64,000 nucleotides of DNA from Actinoplanes sp. L3-i22 (GTDB lineage Bacteria; Actinomycetota; Actinomycetes; Mycobacteriales; Micromonosporaceae). This document shows, in pieces, positions 33,371 to 42,451 of the stretch. How positions within the stretch are numbered: the first letter of the stretch is position 1; every line of letters begins with the position of its first letter. The notes under the pieces were generated by a model that was given only the letters and a program-made list of their open reading frames with translations, made no database searches and was not told the origin of the DNA. The position numbers and the translations under genes are program-made. The stretch is from NCBI RefSeq assembly GCF_019704555.1, contig NZ_AP024745.1:1360001-1424000 (forward strand), in the 5' to 3' direction.

Positions 33371-33399
33371 TTGGTGTCGGCGCGCCGATGAAGTAGGCT
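33371..33399 (+). promoter_or_regulatory. Candidate promoter of rplU-rpmA
   Basis: TTGGTG (33371-33376), 17 bp, TAGGCT (33394-33399) matches the housekeeping actinobacterial promoter pattern. It would give an rplU leader of about 150 nt. Confidence 0.6.
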
Positions 33400-33487
33400 T
33401 GCCGACGGCGCTTTTTCGGCGCCTGTCTCGTGCGCCCGACTAGGTCATTCACTGACTCGTTCGTCAATAAGTGGCTCAGCCGGCCGC

Positions 33488-33540
33488 GCCGAGACCCCAG
33501 CAGTATCCGCCAAGCAGCTTATGTCTCGGCTGCGCAAGTC
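33488..33540 (+). promoter_or_regulatory. Stem-loop in the L21 mRNA leader
   Basis: GCCGAGAC (33488-33495) pairs with GTCTCGGC (33533-33540), closing a 37-nt loop, 18 bp before the rplU start. Such a structured leader before ribosomal protein genes often serves feedback control by a product of the operon. This is suggestive only. Confidence 0.4.
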
Positions 33541-33558
33541 TCAGGGAGTCCGCGTCCT

Positions 33559-33873
33559 ATGTACGCGATCGTCAAGACCGGCGGCAAGCAGTACAAGGTT
33601 GCCGAGGGCGACGTGATCGAGGTCGAGAAGCTCGTGGGCGAGCCCGGCGACGCTCTGACGCTCGCCGCGGTCCTCCTCGTCGACGGTGACAACCTGGTGA
33701 CCGACGCGGCCAAGCTTGCCAACGTTACGGTGTCCGGCGAGATCGCCGAGCACACCAAGGGTCCGAAGATCCGGATCCACAAGTTCAAGAACAAGACGGG
33801 TTACCACAAGCGCCAGGGTCACCGCCAGCCGCTGACCCGCGTCAAGGTGACCGGCATCAAGAGCGGGAAGTAG
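33559..33873 (+). CDS. rplU: 50S ribosomal protein L21
   Basis: A 104-residue ribosomal protein that binds 23S rRNA. It starts [14 protein letters not shown], the universal L21 N-terminus, and ends with the basic signature [15 protein letters not shown]. The ATG at 33559 is set by this conserved start; GGGAG lies ten bases upstream. It is followed eight bases later by rpmA. Confidence 0.98.
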   Translation: MYAIVKTGGKQYKVAEGDVIEVEKLVGEPGDALTLAAVLLVDGDNLVTDAAKLANVTVSGEIAEHTKGPKIRIHKFKNKTGYHKRQGHRQPLTRVKVTGIKSGK

Positions 33874-33881
33874 GCGGCGAC

Positions 33882-34139
33882 ATGGCTCATAAAAAGGGTG
33901 CATCAAGCTCGCGCAACGGCCGTGACTCCGCTGCTCAGCGGCTCGGCGTGAAGCGCTTCGGTGGCCAGCTGGTCAACTCTGGCGAGATCCTGATCCGCCA
34001 GCGGGGCACCAAGTTCCACCCGGGCGACCTGGTCGGCCGCGGTGGCGACGACACGCTGTTCGCGCTGGCCGCGGGCAACGTGCTGTTCGGCACCAAGCGG
34101 GGCCGCAAGACCGTCAACATCGTGCCGGTCGCGGAGTAA
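33882..34139 (+). CDS. rpmA: 50S ribosomal protein L27
   Basis: An 85-residue ribosomal protein whose N-terminus reaches the peptidyl-transferase centre. It starts [20 protein letters not shown] directly, without the cleaved N-terminal extension seen in Firmicutes. It is co-transcribed with rplU, and a terminator hairpin lies ten bases after the stop. Confidence 0.98.
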   Translation: MAHKKGASSSRNGRDSAAQRLGVKRFGGQLVNSGEILIRQRGTKFHPGDLVGRGGDDTLFALAAGNVLFGTKRGRKTVNIVPVAE

Positions 34140-34148
34140 TACTGCCGG

Positions 34149-34190
34149 AGCGGGCCGCGGACCTCTTGGGGTCCACGGCCCGCTTTTGTT
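34149..34190 (+). terminator. Terminator after rpmA
   Basis: AGCGGGCCG-C-GGACC (34149-34163) pairs with GGTCC-A-CGGCCCGCT (34170-34184) with one mismatch, followed by TTTTGTTT. Confidence 0.88.
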
Positions 34191-34196
34191 TGTACG

Positions 34197-34268
34197 CCCC
34201 GGCACCAGCCGGGGCCGTCACGCCCCGGTACCAGCCGGGGCCGCTAGGCCCGGCACCAGCCGGGGCCG
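34197..34268. repeat. Three tandem palindromic units, period about 26 bp
   Basis: CCCCGGCACCAGCCGGGG-type units start at 34197, 34223 and 34248, each followed by CCG. Every unit can fold on itself (CCCCGG/CCGGGG around CACCAG or TACCAG). They lie between the rpmA terminator and the obgE leader. Confidence 0.85.
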
Positions 34269-34345
34269 CCGTGCGGGGAACAGCGGCACGCCGGCCGGCG
34301 TTGGGTCAGCCGGGAACAAACGCCCAGCCGACATGGCATGGCCGT

Positions 34346-34398
34346 GGCTGGTTGTCAGGGGTGTCTCAGCACACGCGAGGCACCGCTGAGAGCCAGCC
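34346..34398 (+). promoter_or_regulatory. Nested hairpin in the obgE leader
   Basis: The gap of 342 bp between rpmA and obgE holds the terminator, the palindromic repeats and this element. GGCTGG (34346-34351) can pair with CCAGCC (34393-34398), and inside it CTCAGC (34365-34370) pairs with GCTGAG (34385-34390). A small frame at 34333-34389 (MAWPWLVVRGVSAHARHR) overlaps it but has no ribosome-binding site. I see no clear promoter. Confidence 0.4.
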
Positions 34399-34481
34399 GA
34401 GGAGCCCGGCGGTGGGCGATGCCCAGCCCCGGGCGGCCGCCAGCGGTAGCAGGAACATGAAGCGTTACAGGGAGTTGAGTC

Positions 34482-35999
34482 GTGACCACGTTCGTCGACC
34501 GGGTCGTGCTGCACCTGCAGGCAGGTGACGGCGGGCACGGCTGTGCCTCCGTTCTCCGGGAGAAGTTCAAGCCGCTCGGCGGTCCGGACGGTGGCGACGG
34601 CGGGCACGGCGGCAGCATCACGCTGGTCGTCGACCCGCAGCAGCACACCCTGCTGGACTTCCACTTCCACCCGCACGTCAAGGCGACCAACGGCGCCGGT
34701 GGCGCCGGCGCGAACCGGGACGGGGCGAACGGCAAGGGCCTGGTCCTGAAGGTGCCGGACGGCACGGTCGTGATGACCGCCGACGGCGAGGTGCTGGCCG
34801 ACATGGTCGGCGCCGGGACCGAGTTCGAGGTGGCCCGCGGTGGCCGTGGCGGCCGGGGCAACCGGGCGCTGGCCAACGCCCGCCGCAAGGTGCCGGGCTT
34901 CGCCGAGCTGGGCGAGCCGGGCGACGCGCTGGACGCGGTGCTCGAGCTGAAGAGCGTCGCCGACGTCGGCCTGGTCGGCTTCCCGTCGGCCGGCAAGTCG
35001 TCGCTGATCTCGGTGCTCTCCGCGGCCAAGCCGAAGATCGCCGACTACCCGTTCACCACCCTGGTGCCGAACCTGGGCGTCGTGCAGGCCGGCGAGGAGA
35101 CGTTCGTCATCGCCGACGTGCCCGGGCTGATCCCCGGCGCGGCCACCGGCAAGGGCCTGGGCATGCAGTTCCTCCGGCACATCGAGCGCACCTCGGTGCT
35201 GGTCCACGTGCTGGACGCGGCGACCCCGGAGATCGACCGGGACCCGCTGGCGGACCTGGACGCGATCGAGGCCGAGCTGAGCGCCTACGGCGGCCTGGAG
35301 GACCGGCCCCGGATGGTGGTGCTCAACAAGATCGACATCCCGGACGGCCGGGACCTCGCCGACATCGTCCGCCCCGACCTGGAGGCCCGCGGCTTCCAGG
35401 TGTTCGAGGTGAGCGCGGTGACCCGGGAGGGGCTCAAGGAGTTCAACTACGCGCTGGCCGCGGTCGTCGCGCAGACCCGGGCCGCGAAGCCGGTCGAGGA
35501 GCCGACCCGGGTCGTGATCCGCCCGCGCGCGGTCGACGACACCGGCTTCACCATCGAGCAGGACGCCGAGGGCGTCTTCGTGATCCGCGGCACCCAGGTC
35601 GAGCGCTGGATCAAGCAGACGAACTTCGACAACGACGAGGCGATCGGCTACCTGGGCGACCGGCTGGAGCGGCTCGGCGTCGAGGACAAGCTCGGCAAGC
35701 TGGGCGCCAAGTCCGGCGACCCGGTCCGGATCGGCACCCGCGAGTTCGACTGGCACCCGAACGCCGGCGAGTTCATCTCCGGCCCGCGCGGCACCGATGC
35801 CCGGCTGGAGGAGCTGGACCACCGCCCCTCGGCGTCGGTGCGGCTCGCGGCCCGCAAGGCCCGCCGGGTCCGCAGCGAGGACGAGGTCATGCACATGTCC
35901 TCGGACGGCACCGTCACCAGCGTCACCAACTCGAAACTCCCGGTGCTGGTCACCGAGCTGGACGAGGACGATGACGACGAGGACGACACCGGCGAATAG
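34482..35999 (+). CDS. obgE: GTPase Obg
   Basis: A 505-residue essential GTPase involved in 50S ribosome assembly and stress control. It has the glycine-rich Obg fold (residues 1-~158), the G domain with P-loop GFPSAGKSS at 166-174, switch block [10 protein letters not shown] and NKID, and the OCT domain in the C-terminal third. It ends with an acidic tail ([12 protein letters not shown]). The GTG start has AGGGAG seven bases upstream. The order rplU-rpmA-obgE is widely conserved. Confidence 0.96.
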   Translation: MTTFVDRVVLHLQAGDGGHGCASVLREKFKPLGGPDGGDGGHGGSITLVVDPQQHTLLDFHFHPHVKATNGAGGAGANRDGANGKGLVLKVPDGTVVMTADGEVLADMVGAGTEFEVARGGRGGRGNRALANARRKVPGFAELGEPGDALDAVLELKSVADVGLVGFPSAGKSSLISVLSAAKPKIADYPFTTLVPNLGVVQAGEETFVIADVPGLIPGAATGKGLGMQFLRHIERTSVLVHVLDAATPEIDRDPLADLDAIEAELSAYGGLEDRPRMVVLNKIDIPDGRDLADIVRPDLEARGFQVFEVSAVTREGLKEFNYALAAVVAQTRAAKPVEEPTRVVIRPRAVDDTGFTIEQDAEGVFVIRGTQVERWIKQTNFDNDEAIGYLGDRLERLGVEDKLGKLGAKSGDPVRIGTREFDWHPNAGEFISGPRGTDARLEELDHRPSASVRLAARKARRVRSEDEVMHMSSDGTVTSVTNSKLPVLVTELDEDDDDEDDTGE

Positions 36000-36056
36000 G
36001 GCATAGGCCAGTTCTACGTAATCCGCCGGAAAGGGTCGTCACCTAGAGTCACCCTC

Positions 36057-36506
36057 GTGCAGATCGAATCGCGTCCCGCCCTGGACCCCGAACTCGCCGC
36101 TCTCGTGACTGCTCAGCAGCGCGAACTGGCCGAGGCCGGAGCCGGCCCGGGCAAGATATTCGAACCGCACGACGACGTGGAGTACCTGATCGGTGTGGTG
36201 AACAGCCGGGCGGTCGCGTGCGCGGCCTGGCGGGCCCTCGACGAGGGCGTCGCCGAGCTGATGCGCATGTACGTCCGCCCGGCGCACCGCGGTCGCGGCC
36301 TCGCCCGGCAGCTGATCGTCGCGGTCGAGGAGGAGGCGCTTGCCGTCGGCCGCCCGGTCATCCGGCTGGAGACCGGGACGTACCTGCCGTCGGCGATCGC
36401 GCTCTACCAGTCCTCGGGCTACCGGCAGATCCCGGCCTTCGGCGGATATCGGGGCAACCCGACCAGCATCTGCTTCGAGAAGAAGCTGCCGGCGTTAGTT
36501 CAGTAG
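36057..36506 (+). CDS. GNAT family N-acetyltransferase
   Basis: A 149-residue single GNAT domain that uses acetyl-CoA. The pyrophosphate-binding loop is VRPAHRGRGLARQLI, and the C-terminal block reads ALYQSSGYRQIPAFGGY. The acceptor is unknown. TAGAGT ends seven bases before the GTG start and there is no Shine-Dalgarno, so the mRNA may be leaderless. Its last 12 bases overlap the 3' end of the convergent trpS gene. Confidence 0.88.
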   Translation: MQIESRPALDPELAALVTAQQRELAEAGAGPGKIFEPHDDVEYLIGVVNSRAVACAAWRALDEGVAELMRMYVRPAHRGRGLARQLIVAVEEEALAVGRPVIRLETGTYLPSAIALYQSSGYRQIPAFGGYRGNPTSICFEKKLPALVQ

Positions 36507-37484
36507 GCCGATCGCCTCCCGGGCGCGGCGCACCGTGGCGGCCGCGGTCGGGCGGACCTTCTCGGCGCCGGCCGCGAGCACCGCCCGTACCGAATCGGGG
36601 TTTGCCGAAAGCTCGGCGTGCCGCGCGCGGATCGGCGTGAGCACCGCCTCGATCGCGTCCGTGACCTCGCGTTTCAGCGTGGCGTAGGAGGTCGTGTCGG
36701 ACGGCGGCCGGCCGGTCAGCTCGGCCAGGATGTCGACCAGGTTGGTCACGCCCGGCTGGTTGTCCCGGTCGCGGCGGACCAGCCCGACCTGGTCGGTGGC
36801 GGCCCGCGCGACGGTGCGGCGGATCACCTCGGGCGGGTCCAGCAGTCGGATCTGCCCGGTTCCGGTGCTCTTGCCCATCTTCCGGGTGGGCTCGGCGAGG
36901 TCCATGATCCGCGCGGCGGAGTCCGGCCGGACGCCCTCGGGCACCGTGAACGTGTCGCCGTACTTCGTGTTGAACCTGATGGCGAGCGTGCGGGCGAGCT
37001 CGAGATGCTGGTTCTGGTCCTCGCCGACCGGCACCTGGGTGGTGTCGTAGAGCAGGATGTCGGCGGCCATCAGCACCGGATAGGTGAGCAGGCTGAGCCG
37101 GATCGGGCCGCCGGCCGCGGACTTCTCCTTGAACTGGATCATCCGGGCCGCCTCGCCGTGCGCGGCCACGCACTCCAGCAGGTAGTGCAGCTCGGTGTGC
37201 TCGCGGACCTGGGACTGGACGACGATCGGGGTGCGCTCCGGGTCGACCCCCGCGGCGAGCATCACGGTGGCCTGCTCGAGGGTGTGACGGCGTACCGAAG
37301 CGGGGTCGTGGTCCATGGTCATCGCGTGCAGGTCGGCGATCAGCGCGATGGACTCCGCGGCGTCCTGCGCCGCGATCAACGGGCGCAGCGCGCCCAGCAG
37401 GTTGCCGAGATGCAGCCGTCCGGTCGGCTGAAAACCGGTGAGGCGGCGGGTCCGGGTGGCTGCGGCGGTCACGGTGGTCGTCAT
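36495..37484 (-). CDS. trpS: Tryptophanyl-tRNA synthetase
   Basis: Class I synthetase of 329 residues for tRNA-Trp. The HIGH-type motif is HLGN at 25-28 (GFQPTGRLHLGN), and the KMSKS-type motif reads KMGKS at 202-206, a less common form. The substrate-binding blocks are normal, including SLLTYPVLMAADILLY and VGEDQNQHLELAR. It is preceded by a leader peptide with two adjacent Trp codons and a terminator/antiterminator (37541-37648). Expression should therefore rise when charged tRNA-Trp is scarce. Streptomyces coelicolor has an auxiliary, indolmycin-resistant TrpRS controlled by attenuation; whether this is the auxiliary or the only TrpRS cannot be seen here. Confidence 0.96.
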   Translation of the reverse strand: MTTTVTAAATRTRRLTGFQPTGRLHLGNLLGALRPLIAAQDAAESIALIADLHAMTMDHDPASVRRHTLEQATVMLAAGVDPERTPIVVQSQVREHTELHYLLECVAAHGEAARMIQFKEKSAAGGPIRLSLLTYPVLMAADILLYDTTQVPVGEDQNQHLELARTLAIRFNTKYGDTFTVPEGVRPDSAARIMDLAEPTRKMGKSTGTGQIRLLDPPEVIRRTVARAATDQVGLVRRDRDNQPGVTNLVDILAELTGRPPSDTTSYATLKREVTDAIEAVLTPIRARHAELSANPDSVRAVLAAGAEKVRPTAAATVRRAREAIGLLN

Positions 37485-37540
37485 GCGAGGTCTCCGATTG
37501 CTGAGGTACGGAGACCGCCCCGCCCCCGGAGCCCACCCGT

Positions 37541-37612
37541 GAAACGAGACACGGCCGCCCGGGTGGGGGCGGCCGTGGATGAGTCAGTAGCGCGTGGGAG
37601 TTGGCCGCCCGA
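37541..37612 (-). promoter_or_regulatory. Transcription attenuator of trpS
   Basis: Read on the minus strand, GGGCGGCC (37610-37603) directly follows the leader-peptide stop. GGCCGCCC (37574-37567) can pair with it, or with a second GGGCGGCC (37560-37553). The latter gives an 11-bp terminator stem (37577-37567 with 37560-37550) followed by TCTCGTTTC. A ribosome stalled at the Trp codons leaves the first GGGCGGCC free and forms the antiterminator. A ribosome at the stop codon covers it and lets the terminator form. Confidence 0.82.
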
Positions 37613-37648
37613 TCAGGGCTGCCACCAGTTGTTCCGGCTCACGCGCAT
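37613..37648 (-). CDS. trpS leader peptide MRVSRNNWWQP
   Basis: An 11-codon frame with two adjacent Trp codons (37627-37622) and a TGA stop just before the attenuator. The ATG lies six bases after a TAATTT -10 element, so transcription should start at the A of the ATG and the peptide is read from a leaderless message. The peptide is a sensor for charged tRNA-Trp, not a functional protein. Confidence 0.82.
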   Translation of the reverse strand: MRVSRNNWWQP

Positions 37649-37654
37649 GCCCCG

Positions 37655-37683
37655 AAATTAGCGCGCCGCCCACCCGCCCGCAA
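37655..37683 (-). promoter_or_regulatory. trpS promoter
   Basis: On the minus strand, TTGCGG (37683-37678), 17 bp, TAATTT (37660-37655). The predicted start of transcription coincides with the leader-peptide ATG. The region between this promoter and the divergent aminopeptidase gene is only about 55 bp. Confidence 0.65.
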
Positions 37684-37738
37684 GAGATCGTCGACGTGGC
37701 TTCGCGGCGTGCCAGCGGTTACCGGCATGATTGTCGTC

Positions 37739-40228
37739 ATGCCGACCCTGACCCGCGCCGAGGCCGCCGACCGGGCGTCCCTCGTCGACGTCGAGAGCTA
37801 CCACGTCGACCTGGACCTCACCGGGTCCGGGGACACGTTCCGCGCCCGTACCGTGGCCGTGTTCCGCGCCCGGACCGGCGCCTCGACGTTCCTCGAGTTC
37901 GAGCCGGTGGAGACCGCCTCGATCACGCTCAACGGCCGGCCCGTGCCGCCGTCCGCGGTGGCCGGCGGGCGGCTCGCGCTCGACGGCCTGGCCGAGGAGA
38001 ACGAGCTGGTCGTCGACGCGACCATGGGGTACTCGAACAACGGCGAGGGTCTGCACCGCTACACCGATCCGGCGGACGGCGCGGTCTACCTCTACCAGCA
38101 CCTGTTCATCAACAACGGCGGCCGGGTGCTGCCCTGCTTCGACCAGCCGGACCTGAAGGCCTCGTTCCGGGTGAGCGTGACCGCCCCGGCCGAGTGGATC
38201 GTCGCCACCAACGGGCAGCTGGTCTCCTCGGCCGGCGGGCGCTGGGAGTTCGCGCCCACCCAGCGCATCTCGACGTACCTGGCCAGCCTGATCGCCGGCC
38301 CCTGGCACGTGCGCACCGACGAGCACGACGGCATCCCGCTGGCGCTCTACATCCGGGCCACGCTCGCCGCGCAGCTGGACGCGCAGGCCCCGGAGATCTT
38401 CGAGATCACCAAGCAGTGCCTGGACCGGTTCCACGAGATGTTCGAGATCCGCTACCCGTTCGGGCACTACCAGCAGGCGTTCGCCCCGGAGTTCAACTTC
38501 GGCGCGATGGAGTACCCGGGCCTGGTGGTGTTCCGCGACGAGTTCGTGCCCCGCTCGACGATCACCGAGACCGAGCGCGAGCACCGGGCCAACGTGATCG
38601 CCCACGAGATGGCCCACCAGTGGTTCGGCGACCTGGTCACCATGGCCTGGTGGGACGACCTGTGGCTGAACGAGTCGTTCGCGGAGTACCTGGGCGCCCG
38701 GGTGGCCGCCGAGGCGACCCGGTTCACCGGCACCTGGACCACGTTCGCGCTGCACCGCAAGGCCTGGGGGCTGCGCGCCGACCAGCGCCCGTCCACGCAC
38801 CCGGTGGCCCCGTCCGACGTGGCCGACACCGACGACGCGCTGATGAACTTCGACGGCATCTCGTACGCCAAGGGCGCCTCGGTGCTCAAGCAGCTGGTCG
38901 CCTGGCTCGGCGACGACCCGTTCCGGGCCGCGCTGAACGCGCACTTCGAGGCGCACGCGTACGGCAACGCCACGCTCGCCGACCTGCTCGGCGCGTTCTC
39001 CAAGGCGAGCGGCCGGGACCTGTCCGGCTGGGCCGAGGTGTGGCTGCGCCGCGCCCAGGTGAACACGCTGCGGCTCGACGTGCGGCGCGACGGTGACGTG
39101 TACCGCGAGGTGGCGGTCGTGCAGACCGCGCCGGAGCGGTTCCCGACGCTGCGCCCGCACCGGATCGGGATCGGGCTCTACGACCACCTGGACGGCGTCG
39201 TGACCCGGCGCGACCTGATCGAGATCGAGCTGGACGCGACCGGGCGGACCGTGCTGCCCGAGCTGGCCGGGGTCCGGGCGGCCGACCTGCTGCTGCTCAA
39301 CGACGGCGACCTGGCGTACGCGAAGATCCGCCTCGACGACGCCTCGGCCGCCGCCGTCCCGCTGCTGCTGCCGCTGATCACCGACTCGCTGGCCCGCGCG
39401 GTGCTCTGGGCGTCGGCCCTGGACGCCGTGGTGGACGGCGAGCGCCCGGTCGCCGAGCTGGTCACCCTGGTGCTCACCGCGCTGCCCGCGGAGACCGAGA
39501 CGGTGATCGTGGAGGACGTGCTGCGCGCCACCCGGAGCCTGGTCGACCGCTACGCCGCCGCGGAGACCCGGCCGGCCGCGCTGGAGCTGATCGCGCAGGC
39601 CACCGACCGGCTGCTCGCCGCCGCCCCGGCCGGCGGCTCCCGGCAGCTGATCGCGGCCCGCGGGCTGATCGGCGCGACCGTCGACACCGCCCGGCTCGGC
39701 CGCTGGCTGACCGGCGAGGACGTGCCGGCCGGCCTGGTCGTCGACGCCGACCTGCGCTGGCTGATCCTCTACCGGCTGGCGGTGCTCGGGGTGGCCGGCG
39801 TGGCCGCGATCGAGGCGGAGGTGGCCGCGGACCGGACCGCCACCGGCGAGCAGTGGGCCGCCCGGTGCCGGGCCGCGCTGCCCGACCCGGCGGCCAAGGC
39901 GGCCGCGTGGGCGGCGATCGTCGGCGACGTGTCGCTCTCCAACCGGCTGGTCGAGCTCACCGCGAGCGGGTTCTGGCAGCCCGAGCAGCGGGAGCTGCTG
40001 GAGCCGTACGTGGCCCGGTATTTTGCCGAGATGCCGGAGATGATGCGGGTCCGGTCCGGGATGAGTGCGGAGAAGACGCTTGTCGCGGCGTACCCCGCGG
40101 TGCTGGTCTCGGAGCGGGCCCGGGAGCTCGCCGCCGAGCTGCTCGGACAGCCGGATCTGAACCCGCTGCTGCGCCGGGTGGTCGAGGATCACGACGACGA
40201 CATGCGGCACGCGTTGCACGCCTCCTGA
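37739..40228 (+). CDS. pepN: Aminopeptidase N, M1 family
   Basis: An 829-residue zinc aminopeptidase of the cytoplasm. The zinc motif is HEMAH at 289-293 with the third ligand Glu312 in WLNESFAEYLG. The exopeptidase motif reads GAMEY (255-259) instead of the usual GAMEN, a variant shared by some M1 members. The C-terminal ~330 residues are the ERAP1-like helical domain. The ATG at 37739 gives MPTLTRAEAADRA, the usual start; an ATG four codons earlier (37727) is also possible. No Shine-Dalgarno is seen before either. Confidence 0.92.
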   Translation: MPTLTRAEAADRASLVDVESYHVDLDLTGSGDTFRARTVAVFRARTGASTFLEFEPVETASITLNGRPVPPSAVAGGRLALDGLAEENELVVDATMGYSNNGEGLHRYTDPADGAVYLYQHLFINNGGRVLPCFDQPDLKASFRVSVTAPAEWIVATNGQLVSSAGGRWEFAPTQRISTYLASLIAGPWHVRTDEHDGIPLALYIRATLAAQLDAQAPEIFEITKQCLDRFHEMFEIRYPFGHYQQAFAPEFNFGAMEYPGLVVFRDEFVPRSTITETEREHRANVIAHEMAHQWFGDLVTMAWWDDLWLNESFAEYLGARVAAEATRFTGTWTTFALHRKAWGLRADQRPSTHPVAPSDVADTDDALMNFDGISYAKGASVLKQLVAWLGDDPFRAALNAHFEAHAYGNATLADLLGAFSKASGRDLSGWAEVWLRRAQVNTLRLDVRRDGDVYREVAVVQTAPERFPTLRPHRIGIGLYDHLDGVVTRRDLIEIELDATGRTVLPELAGVRAADLLLLNDGDLAYAKIRLDDASAAAVPLLLPLITDSLARAVLWASALDAVVDGERPVAELVTLVLTALPAETETVIVEDVLRATRSLVDRYAAAETRPAALELIAQATDRLLAAAPAGGSRQLIAARGLIGATVDTARLGRWLTGEDVPAGLVVDADLRWLILYRLAVLGVAGVAAIEAEVAADRTATGEQWAARCRAALPDPAAKAAAWAAIVGDVSLSNRLVELTASGFWQPEQRELLEPYVARYFAEMPEMMRVRSGMSAEKTLVAAYPAVLVSERARELAAELLGQPDLNPLLRRVVEDHDDDMRHALHAS

Positions 40229-40283
40229 CTTTTCCGGTTTTATCCGGAAGGAACCCGTAACCTGTGGCTACGGGGGTGAATGC

Positions 40284-41786
40284 GTGGAATGGTCCGCTGA
40301 ACTTTCCAGCGGCCTGCTGCAGGCCGCACCGGACGCGATCCTGGTCCTCGACGACACACGGATCGTGCTGGTCAACGACCGCGCCGGGCAGATGTACGGC
40401 TGGCCGGGCACCGAGCTCGTCGGCCAGTCGATCGACGTACTGCTGACCGCGGAGTCCCGGGCGATATTGCCGGAACGGCGCCGGGTGATCGGGTCGGCCG
40501 GTCCCGGCTCGATCGGGACGGTGATGACCAGCGCCCGCCGCCGCGACGGCACCGAGTTCCCGATCGAGTCGTCCACCACGATCGTCGAGACGCCGCAGGG
40601 CCGTCTCGCGGTCGCGGTGGTCCGCGACCTGACCGACCGGCTCCGGGCCGAGGACGAGAAGGCCAAGCTCCGGGCCGAGACCCAGCTCCACCGCAGCCAG
40701 CGGCTGGAGAGCCTGGGCCAGCTGGCCGGTGGCATCGCGCACGACTTCAACAACATGCTCGGCGTGATCCTGAACTACGCGAACTTCGTGATCGAGGAGG
40801 CCGAGACCCCGGCACCGGACCTCAAGGCGATCATCGCGGACGCCCAGCAGGTGGTCCGGGCCGGCACCCGCGGCACCGACCTCACCCATCAGCTGCTCGC
40901 CTTCGCCCGCCGCGAGGTGGTCCGGCCCCAGCCGATCGATCTGAACGCGCGGATCGGCGAGCTGGAGGCGAACCTCCGCGAGTCGCTGGGCGGGAGCATC
41001 ACGCTGATCTTCCGGCCCGGCCCGGATCTGCCCTCGGTCACCTTCGACCCGGGCCAGATCGAGCAGGTGCTGGTCAGCCTGACGAAGAACGCCCGGGACG
41101 CGATGCCGTCCGGCGGCAACCTGGTGATCGACACGCACCGGCTGGACGACCAGGTCCGGCTGCGGGTCTGCGACTCCGGCGACGGCATGACCCCGGACGT
41201 GCTGGACCGGGCCTTCGACCCGTTCTTCACCACCAAGCCCAAGGGCGAGGCCACCGGTCTCGGCCTGGCCACCGTGTACGGCGTGGTCAACCAGGCCGGC
41301 GGCGAGGTCGGCCTGGCCAGCGAGCCGGGCCTGGGCACCACCGTGACCGTGCTGCTGCCGGCCGGCGAGGAGGCGGTGCACCAGGAGGACGAGGGCACGC
41401 CGGCCGCCACCGCCGGGCACGGCGAGACGGTCCTGGTCGCCGAGGACGAGGACGCGCTGCGCGACGTGGCCGGCCGGATCCTGACCGGCGCCGGCTACCG
41501 GGTGATCACCGCGGACTGCGGCACGAACGCGCTGGAGGTGGCCGCCGGGCACAGTGGGCAGATCGACCTGCTGCTCAGCGACGTGGTGATGCCCGGGATG
41601 CTGGGCAAGGAGCTGGCCGAGCGGCTGACCGGGGCGCGGCCGTCGACCCGGGTGCTCTACATGTCCGGTTACGCGCAGCCGGTGCTGGCCTCGCAGGGGA
41701 CCCTGGACCCGGGCGTGGAGCTGCTGGAGAAGCCGTTCACGGCCAATGACCTGCTGACCGCGGTACGGAAACGGCTCGACGGCTGA
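40284..41786 (+). CDS. Hybrid histidine kinase with PAS and C-terminal receiver domain
   Basis: A 500-residue soluble two-component protein. It has a PAS domain (~8-115), HisKA with phosphate-accepting His153 ([15 protein letters not shown]), HATPase_c (~240-360, [12 protein letters not shown] and [11 protein letters not shown]), and a receiver domain (~380-498) with Asp433 ([10 protein letters not shown]). No membrane segment and no output domain are present. The HDFNN H-box belongs to the PAS-histidine kinase class related to NtrB. No partner regulator is adjacent. The GTG start is 55 bp after pepN. Confidence 0.9.
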   Translation: MEWSAELSSGLLQAAPDAILVLDDTRIVLVNDRAGQMYGWPGTELVGQSIDVLLTAESRAILPERRRVIGSAGPGSIGTVMTSARRRDGTEFPIESSTTIVETPQGRLAVAVVRDLTDRLRAEDEKAKLRAETQLHRSQRLESLGQLAGGIAHDFNNMLGVILNYANFVIEEAETPAPDLKAIIADAQQVVRAGTRGTDLTHQLLAFARREVVRPQPIDLNARIGELEANLRESLGGSITLIFRPGPDLPSVTFDPGQIEQVLVSLTKNARDAMPSGGNLVIDTHRLDDQVRLRVCDSGDGMTPDVLDRAFDPFFTTKPKGEATGLGLATVYGVVNQAGGEVGLASEPGLGTTVTVLLPAGEEAVHQEDEGTPAATAGHGETVLVAEDEDALRDVAGRILTGAGYRVITADCGTNALEVAAGHSGQIDLLLSDVVMPGMLGKELAERLTGARPSTRVLYMSGYAQPVLASQGTLDPGVELLEKPFTANDLLTAVRKRLDG

Positions 41787-41806
41787 GCCCCCGCTATTCT
41801 GCTGCG

Positions 41807-42412
41807 ATGTCTGGCAGGCGCATCGGGATCATGGGTGGGACGTTCGACCCCATCCACCACGGCCACCTGGTCGCGGCGAGCGAGGTGCAGTCCCGCTTCC
41901 AGCTGGACGAGGTGATGTTCGTCCCGACCGGGCAGCCGTACGAGAAGGGCCGGGTCTCGCCGGCCGAGGACCGTTACCTGATGACGGTCATCGCCACCGC
42001 GTCCAACCCGCGCTTCCACGTCAGTCGCGCGGACCTGGACCGGGACGGGCCCACCTACACCGTCGACACGCTCCGGGACATGCGGGCCGTCTACGGCCAG
42101 TCCGCCGAGCTGTACTTCATCACCGGCGCCGACGCCCTGTCCCGGATCATGTCCTGGCGGGACGCCCTGACCATGCTCGGTCTGGCGCACTTCATCGGGG
42201 TGACCCGGCCGGGCTTCGAGCTCTCCGCGGCGAACCTGCCGGCCGACAGCGTGACGCTGGTCGAGGTCCCGGCGATGGCGATCTCCTCCAGCGACTGCCG
42301 GCGGCGGGTCGCCGGCGGTCTCCCGGTGTGGTACCTGGTGCCGGACGGTGTCGTGCAATACATCAACAAGCGGGGGCTGTATCGGGACTCGGGGATTGTC
42401 GGACCCGCGTGA
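41807..42412 (+). CDS. nadD: Nicotinate-nucleotide adenylyltransferase
   Basis: A 201-residue enzyme that makes deamido-NAD from nicotinate mononucleotide and ATP. The nucleotidyltransferase motif [11 protein letters not shown] is at 10-20 and the second signature is [16 protein letters not shown] ends six bases before the ATG and no Shine-Dalgarno is visible, so the mRNA may be leaderless. It heads the nadD-rsfS-phosphatase cluster that is conserved in actinobacteria. Confidence 0.95.
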   Translation: MSGRRIGIMGGTFDPIHHGHLVAASEVQSRFQLDEVMFVPTGQPYEKGRVSPAEDRYLMTVIATASNPRFHVSRADLDRDGPTYTVDTLRDMRAVYGQSAELYFITGADALSRIMSWRDALTMLGLAHFIGVTRPGFELSAANLPADSVTLVEVPAMAISSSDCRRRVAGGLPVWYLVPDGVVQYINKRGLYRDSGIVGPA

Positions 42413-42451
42413 GAGACTTGAGCCCAGCTGAAGCCGACCGAGGGGACTCTT

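Noticed and set aside
34333..34389. Trp-containing small frame before obgE as a second attenuator
   Set aside because: It has no ribosome-binding site, the Trp codons are not adjacent, no competing terminator is seen, and obgE has no link to tryptophan.
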